Source: Streptomyces cyaneofuscatus
GTDB lineage: Bacteria > Actinomycetota > Actinomycetes > Streptomycetales > Streptomycetaceae
Assembly (NCBI RefSeq): GCF_000718135.1
Contig: NZ_JOEM01000004.1
Coordinates: forward strand, 310,001 to 374,000
Direction: 5' to 3'
DNA: 64,000 nucleotides
The notes below the pieces were generated by a model. It was given only the letters and a program-made list of their open reading frames with translations. It was not told the DNA's origin and did no database searches. Of this stretch, positions 59,665-64,000 are shown piece after piece (position 1 is the stretch's first letter; every line of letters begins with the position of its first letter). A program made the position numbers and the translations under genes.

Positions 59665-59998
59665 GGTGGTCTCCGTCCACTCGTGGTGTGCCGGCCCGGT
59701 TCTCGTGGCGTCCGCCGCGGCCCGTTGCCTGCCGTTGCCGAGAAAGTTAGGAGCGCCGGCCTGGGAGACGCTTCGGCTCCGGTATGGGGCCGGTATGGGG
59801 CCAGTACGGCGGGGTTCGGCGGCTGCTCCACCGAGGCCCCGGGCGGCTTCCTCACCTCGCTGACCTCGCTGACCTGGGCGTATACCGGTCCTGAAGCGAT
59901 GGCAGACCGCCGGTGAACCGGTACGTCGGAGCCTGGGCGGGTGCGCACCGGCCCCTGAAGTCCGGGCGCGCCCCCAGCCCCCGAAGGAGGCGGCCCGT
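59665..59998. other. Divergent promoter region of precursor and radical SAM genes
   Basis: No gene is supported in these 334 bases. They contain the SARP-like repeats at 59780-59812 and a 9-base tandem repeat CTCGCTGAC at 59856-59873. AAGGAGG just before 59999 is the ribosome-binding site of the radical SAM gene. Confidence 0.6.
59780..59812. promoter_or_regulatory. Three 11-bp direct repeats: candidate SARP binding site
   Basis: CGGTATGGGGC at 59780-59790 and again at 59791-59801, then the degenerate CAGTACGGCGG at 59802-59812. SARPs bind heptamer direct repeats spaced 11 bases apart, and this is in the divergent promoter region between precursor and radical SAM genes. TATACC at 59881-59886 is a possible -10 toward the radical SAM gene; TAACTT (minus strand, 59744-59749) toward the precursor. 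Confidence 0.6.
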
Positions 59999-61069
59999 AT
60001 GGAACTCGCCGAACTCGTCGGACTCCGGCCCTTCCCGGCCGCCGGTCTGCTGCTCGGCCTCACCCGCCGCTGCCCCCTGCGGTGCGGGCACTGCTCGACC
60101 GGGTCGGACCTGACCGTGCGGGAGGAGCCGGACGCCAATCAACTGCTGCGCTTCGTAGGCTCGTTCACCGCCGAGAACCGTCCGGACGTCGTCCTGCTGA
60201 CGGGCGGGGAGCCGCTGCTCCTGCCCACGCTCGCCGGCGAGCTGAGCTTCCTGGCCCGGCGCGCCGGATCGCGTACGGCGGTGCTGAGCGGCATGTTCTT
60301 CGCCCGCTCGAAAGAGATCCCGCCCGCGATCCTGCGCGCGATCGCCCAGGTCGACCACTTCTCCGCGAGCCTGGACGTCCACCACGAGCGGGAGGTGGCG
60401 CGCGCGGAGGTGTTCCGGGCCCTGCACCGCATCCGCGATTCGGGGGTCTCCGTCAGCTTCCACCTCACCGGGACCGGCGCCGCCGACCCGTACCTGGCCG
60501 ACATCACCCGGGCCATCGACAAGGAGTTCGGCGGCCGGGTGCCGTCCCTGGTCAACGAGGTGCGGCCGTTCGGCCGGGCCGCCTCCTGGGCCCGGCCCGC
60601 GCGCACCGGCCCCGATCCGTCGGCGGCGGCGCCGTGCTCGATGGCCGCCTGGCCGGTGGTCGCGTTCGACGGCACGGTGCTGGTCTGCTGCAACCAGGAC
60701 ACGGTGGACCGGCGGCCCGCCCCGGCCCATCTGAACCTCGGGCACATCGGCTCCGACGACTGGGAGACCGTACGCCGACGGGCCCTGGAATCCCCGGTGT
60801 TGCGGATGATCCGTACGGTCGGGCCCACCCATCTCGCCGCCCGCTCCGGCGCCGCGCCCCACCCGGGCTCGTACTGCGAAGGGTGCCGGGCCCTGGGCGG
60901 CGACGAGGCGGTGGCGGCCGGAGCGCAGGCGGTGGCGGCGGGTCCGGCGGGTGCGCTGCTGGACCTGGCCGCCGCGCAGCGCGGTGCGAGCGGCGGGCCG
61001 GAAGGCGTCGTCCGACGGCACGGCTGCTCGGCGTACGCGCCGCTGGTGGGCGCCGGGAGCGCGCGGTGA
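59999..61069 (+). CDS. Radical SAM enzyme with SPASM-like C-terminus
   Basis: A 356-residue radical SAM enzyme. Cys25, Cys29 and Cys32 in RCPLRCGHC form the CxxxCxxC 4Fe-4S site; the SAM glycine motif is LLTGGEPLL. The C-terminal half has Cys in APCSMAAW, the pair VCCNQD, YCEGC and HGCSAY, a SPASM/Twitch-like set that could hold an auxiliary cluster. This is the layout of enzymes that modify RiPP precursors. AAGGAGG precedes the ATG. It overlaps the next gene by four bases, so it works with the diiron-type enzyme and the small protein. Substrate unknown. Confidence 0.87.
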   Translation: MELAELVGLRPFPAAGLLLGLTRRCPLRCGHCSTGSDLTVREEPDANQLLRFVGSFTAENRPDVVLLTGGEPLLLPTLAGELSFLARRAGSRTAVLSGMFFARSKEIPPAILRAIAQVDHFSASLDVHHEREVARAEVFRALHRIRDSGVSVSFHLTGTGAADPYLADITRAIDKEFGGRVPSLVNEVRPFGRAASWARPARTGPDPSAAAPCSMAAWPVVAFDGTVLVCCNQDTVDRRPAPAHLNLGHIGSDDWETVRRRALESPVLRMIRTVGPTHLAARSGAAPHPGSYCEGCRALGGDEAVAAGAQAVAAGPAGALLDLAAAQRGASGGPEGVVRRHGCSAYAPLVGAGSAR

Positions 61070-61827
61070 GCATCACGTGGACGAGTACCGCAGCGCCGGG
61101 CGTCACCGCCCGCGGAAAGGCCTCGACGCGCCTGCGCACCAAACTGCTGCTGCTGGAGCCGGAGTTCCGGGGGGCCACCACCCATATGTGGCGCCCCGAG
61201 GCGCTGTTGCCGCGCTACCGGACGTATCTGTGCACCATGCACGCCGTGATCCGGGCCTCCGTCCCGCTGATGGAACTCGCCCTGCGGCGTACGGCAAAGA
61301 GGCCCGGCGACCCGTTGTCGGAGCCGCTGGCCGCCTATCTGGCCGAGCACATCCAGGAGGAGGCCGGGCACGACGCCTGGCTGCTGGAGGATCTGCTCGC
61401 GGCGGGCGCCACCCCCGAGGACGCGCTCGGCCCGCAGCCGCCGCCGGACGTAGCCGCCCTCGTCGGCCCCCAGTACTACTGGATCGAGCACCACCACCCG
61501 ATGGCCCTGCTCGGCTACATCGCGGTGCTGGAGGGATACGCGCCCGCCCCCGGGCTGGCCGACCGCATCAGCAGACTGACCGGGCTTCCCCCCGCCGCCC
61601 TGCGGACCGTACGGGAGCACGCGGCGCTCGACACGGACCACCTGGACGAACTGCACGCGCTGCTGGACCGGCTGCCGCTGACCCGGGACCAGGAAGCGGC
61701 CGTCGCGGTCAGCGCGCTGCACTCCCTCGACGCGCTCACCCGGCTGTTCATCCGGCTCGGGCGCTCCGCACCGGCGCCGTCGCTGCGGGGAGCCGGACCC
61801 ACCCCACCGACGGGAGTCACCCGATGA
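61066..61827 (+). CDS. Heme-oxygenase-like diiron oxidase family protein
   Basis: A 253-residue all-helical protein of the iron-containing redox (HDO) family, related in fold to TenA, PqqC and CADD. Candidate metal ligands are His95, Glu99 and His102 in EHIQEEAGHDAWLLEDLL, Glu141 in IEHHHPMALLGYIAVLEGY with Glu156, and Asp191-His192 with Glu195 in DTDHLDELH. Members oxidise amines, amino acids or carbon-carbon bonds using O2. GTG start overlaps the radical SAM stop (GTGA), and its stop overlaps the small protein start (ATGA), so the three are co-made. Confidence 0.83.
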   Translation: MSITWTSTAAPGVTARGKASTRLRTKLLLLEPEFRGATTHMWRPEALLPRYRTYLCTMHAVIRASVPLMELALRRTAKRPGDPLSEPLAAYLAEHIQEEAGHDAWLLEDLLAAGATPEDALGPQPPPDVAALVGPQYYWIEHHHPMALLGYIAVLEGYAPAPGLADRISRLTGLPPAALRTVREHAALDTDHLDELHALLDRLPLTRDQEAAVAVSALHSLDALTRLFIRLGRSAPAPSLRGAGPTPPTGVTR

Positions 61828-62051
61828 CCGGACCACCTGCACGCTCAGACCAGCCCGAAAGGCCGCCGGTCGAGGCGGTGTTGAACGAAGCGGGCTTCCC
61901 TGTGGACCTGCTCACCGAGGAGCAGCGCGTGGTGCTGAGCGAGCTGACACCGCAGGAGCTCACCCTGCTGCTCGACGTCAAGAACCGGCTGGACGCGGTG
62001 GGCCCCGAGGTCCAGGCCCACGGCGAGATCGCGGGCGGCGCGCTGTTCTAG
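61824..62051 (+). CDS. Small protein, candidate RiPP precursor or partner
   Basis: A 75-residue acidic protein: PVEAVLNEAGFPVDLLTEEQRVVLSELTPQELTLLLDVKNRLDAV followed by GPEVQAHGEIAGGALF. The helical TPQELTLLLDVKNRLD stretch recalls the small domain proteins that accompany radical SAM RiPP clusters in streptomycetes (the aroma-sacti type, from memory). The Gly-rich, aromatic-ended tail could be a core peptide; it has no Cys, Ser or Thr in its last 16 residues. The ATG overlaps the HDO stop by four bases. Confidence 0.7.
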   Translation: MTGPPARSDQPERPPVEAVLNEAGFPVDLLTEEQRVVLSELTPQELTLLLDVKNRLDAVGPEVQAHGEIAGGALF

Positions 62052-62196
62052 GGGCACCCCCGGGCATCCCCGGGAGCGCCCGCGCCAGGACGGGGGTCCG
62101 GCGCGTGCGCTCCCGGGACCGATCAGCCACCGCCCCTCCGTTCGAGGAGAGCCCTTCTTCCGGGGCGAGTTGGACCAGGAGAGTTGAGGACCCGCC

Positions 62197-64000
62197 ATGA
62201 CCTGCCCCTCGTGCCGACAGGAGCTTCCCTCCACGGCCCGGTTCTGCTCGTCCTGCGGGACGCCGTGCGCCGGTCCGGCGGCGGCAGCCCCCGCCCTCAC
62301 CCCTGCCGCGCCGCCCGCCGAGGACGAACGCAAGCCGGTCACCGTACTGTTCTGCGATCTCGTGGGCTCGACCGCCCTGTCGGGGGTGCTGGACCCGGAG
62401 ACGCTGCGAACGGTGACCCTGCGGTACTTCGAGGCGATGAGCGCGCAGATCGTGGCGCGCGGCGGCACCCCGGAGAAGTTCATCGGGGACGCGGTCATGG
62501 CGGTGTTCGGCGTGCCGGTGGTCCGGGAGGACGACGCCCGGCGGGCCCTGGCGGCGGCGCTCGGGATGCGCCGGGCGCTGGACGCCCTCAACGAGGAGCT
62601 GTACGCCTCGCTCGGCATCCGGCTGACGACCAGGATCGGGGTCAACACCGGTCAGGTGGTGGCTGGTTCGGATACCACGGCCCGCCAGGCCCTGGTCTCC
62701 GGCGAGGTCGTCAACATCGCCGCGCGCCTTGAGCAGAACGCGGGCCCGGGCGAGATCCTCATCGGCCCGCAGACCCTCCTCGCCGCCGGCCCCACGGTGA
62801 CGGCCGAGCCCACCGGCCCCCTCCAGCTCAAGGGCAAGCGCGACAGCGTGGAGGCGTACCGGCTGCTGGCGCTGGGGGCGGACGACCCGGAGCTGCTGCG
62901 CCGCTTCGACGCGCCGTTCGTCGGCCGCACCACCGAACTGGACGCTCTGGGGCGGTCCTTGGACGAGGCCGTACGGAAGGGCCGCCCCGGCCTGCTGCGG
63001 GTGACCGGCGAGGCGGGCATCGGCAAGACCCGGCTGGTACGGGAGTGGCTGACGCGCCGGAGCGCCGCGGGCGCCTTCACGTACGGGGCGGGCCGCTGCC
63101 GCACCTACGGGGACCACGGCACGCTGGCGCCCCTCGCCGACGCCGTACGCTCCCTGCTCCCGCACGCTCATGCCCATGGGGACGCCTCCGCCCCCGGGGA
63201 CGAGGCGACCGACGACGCGATGGCCCTGCTCTCCGGGGGCCTCCTGCGCGACGGCACGCCGAACGCCCCCTTCGAGGACATGTGCGCCGCGCTGACCGTG
63301 GTCCTGAAGCGGACCGCCCGGGACCGGCCGGTGGTCCTGGTCTTCGACGACTGGCATGCGGCGGCGCCCCTGCTGGTCCGGACGGTGGACCGGCTGACCG
63401 GCGACGCCGGGCCCGCGCGGGTCCTGGTGATCTGCGCGGGCCGCCCGGAGGAGGCACAGGCCACGCGGGCGGCCGGCGAAAAGCAGGGACACCTCCAGCT
63501 CACCGGCCTCCCCCGGGAGGAGGCGGCCCGGCTGGCCGCCGGCCTGGCCCGGCTGGACGGCCGCCCCGCCCCGGCCGACGACCGGCTCCTGGCCCGCGCC
63601 GAGGGCAACCCGCTCTATCTGGAGCAGCTCCTCGTCGACGACGGGACCGCCGCGGCGTCGGGGCCGGAAGGAGAGCTGCCGCCCACCCTCCAGGCCTTGC
63701 TGGGCGCCCGGATCGGGGCGCTGGCCCGGACCGAGCGCGGAGTGGTGGACCTGGCGGCCGTGATCGGCCGGGAGTTCGCGGCGGCGGAGCTGGTGCGGCT
63801 GGAGCTGTCCGTACGGACGGCCGAGCAGCCCGGAACCGTCACCACCGGGTACGGGAACGGGGCCAGCTCTACCTCCGTCACCGGGCAGGGGCCCGAGGAC
63901 CGGCGCCGTGTCGACGAGGCGCTCGCCGCGCTGGCCCTGCGGCGCCTGGTGGAGCCCGCGCCGCCCGGGGCCGGGGAGCCGTCGGCGTACCGGTTCAGCA
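62197..64000 (+). CDS. Class III adenylate cyclase / AAA ATPase protein, partial
   Basis: The window ends 601 codons into this gene. An N-terminal zinc ribbon (CPSCRQELPSTARFCSSCG) leads to a class III cyclase domain (about 45-230) with PVTVLFCDLVGSTAL and DAVMAVFGVP metal-binding Asp residues, and EVVNIAARLEQNA. A STAND-type AAA ATPase follows (Walker A GEAGIGKT near 270) with a Walker B VVLVFDDWHA. Such proteins usually continue into TPR repeats. It may make cAMP as a signal. GAGGA precedes the ATG. It could be regulated with or independently of the RiPP locus 146 bases upstream. Confidence 0.88.
   Translation, partial: MTCPSCRQELPSTARFCSSCGTPCAGPAAAAPALTPAAPPAEDERKPVTVLFCDLVGSTALSGVLDPETLRTVTLRYFEAMSAQIVARGGTPEKFIGDAVMAVFGVPVVREDDARRALAAALGMRRALDALNEELYASLGIRLTTRIGVNTGQVVAGSDTTARQALVSGEVVNIAARLEQNAGPGEILIGPQTLLAAGPTVTAEPTGPLQLKGKRDSVEAYRLLALGADDPELLRRFDAPFVGRTTELDALGRSLDEAVRKGRPGLLRVTGEAGIGKTRLVREWLTRRSAAGAFTYGAGRCRTYGDHGTLAPLADAVRSLLPHAHAHGDASAPGDEATDDAMALLSGGLLRDGTPNAPFEDMCAALTVVLKRTARDRPVVLVFDDWHAAAPLLVRTVDRLTGDAGPARVLVICAGRPEEAQATRAAGEKQGHLQLTGLPREEAARLAAGLARLDGRPAPADDRLLARAEGNPLYLEQLLVDDGTAAASGPEGELPPTLQALLGARIGALARTERGVVDLAAVIGREFAAAELVRLELSVRTAEQPGTVTTGYGNGASSTSVTGQGPEDRRRVDEALAALALRRLVEPAPPGAGEPSAYRFS

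Overview
The window is very GC-rich with strong third-position GC, short intergenic gaps and many 4-base start/stop overlaps. Its gene content (XRE/DUF397 pair, SARP and LAL regulators, two lanthipeptide synthetases, MMPL exporter, citrate synthase next to a RecD2 helicase) is that of a Streptomyces chromosome. There are no rRNA or tRNA genes and no complete insertion sequence.

Layout. 1-9427: a two-component system cut by the window edge, a zinc amidase, a VWA lipoprotein, an ABC exporter whose ATPase is fused to a secreted-type hydrolase, and a DUF4291 gene. 9538-17089: a myo-inositol catabolic operon on the minus strand (iolC, aldolase-like, iolB, iolD, mmsA/iolA) divergent from an IolE/IolI-like isomerase. 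17098-21357: DinB-like protein, small HTH protein, and an MMPL exporter divergent from a TetR regulator over a long nested inverted repeat. 21403-23843: copper locus with a CsoR-type operator, a CopZ-like chaperone and a copA gene broken by two internal deletions. 23923-24310: structured-RNA candidate. 24372-28101: citrate synthase and RecD2 helicase. 28155-30500: MarR regulator and MFS exporter sharing a promoter with twin operators. 30578-35754: DUF6584 protein, XRE/DUF397 pair, a VOC protein with a leaderless-type promoter, a DUF4157 HExxH protein and a degenerate ATP-binding protein. 36085-36486: a three-repeat type I-E CRISPR remnant with a plausible leader and no cas genes, running into a zinc-ribbon gene fragment. 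36809-41923: PA14/fibronectin secreted protein, methyltransferase, TspO, and two tandem RNHCP zinc proteins. 42206-46528: three overlapping carbohydrate genes with a divergent LacI regulator.

46752-62051 is the most unusual part. It is a compact RiPP locus that puts a class II lanthipeptide synthetase (LanM) followed by a cysteine-free candidate precursor next to a LAL regulator and a SARP regulator, then a class III synthetase (LanKC), an MFS exporter and a precursor with a class III leader motif but an atypical core. Divergent from that precursor is an overlapping triplet: radical SAM enzyme, heme-oxygenase-like diiron-type enzyme and a 75-residue small protein. Three 11-base-period direct repeats, the spacing expected for a SARP site, lie in the divergent promoter region. 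The SARP could therefore coordinate both arms.

The window ends inside a class III adenylate cyclase/AAA ATPase regulator. Functions are read from motifs and family memory; no database search was run.
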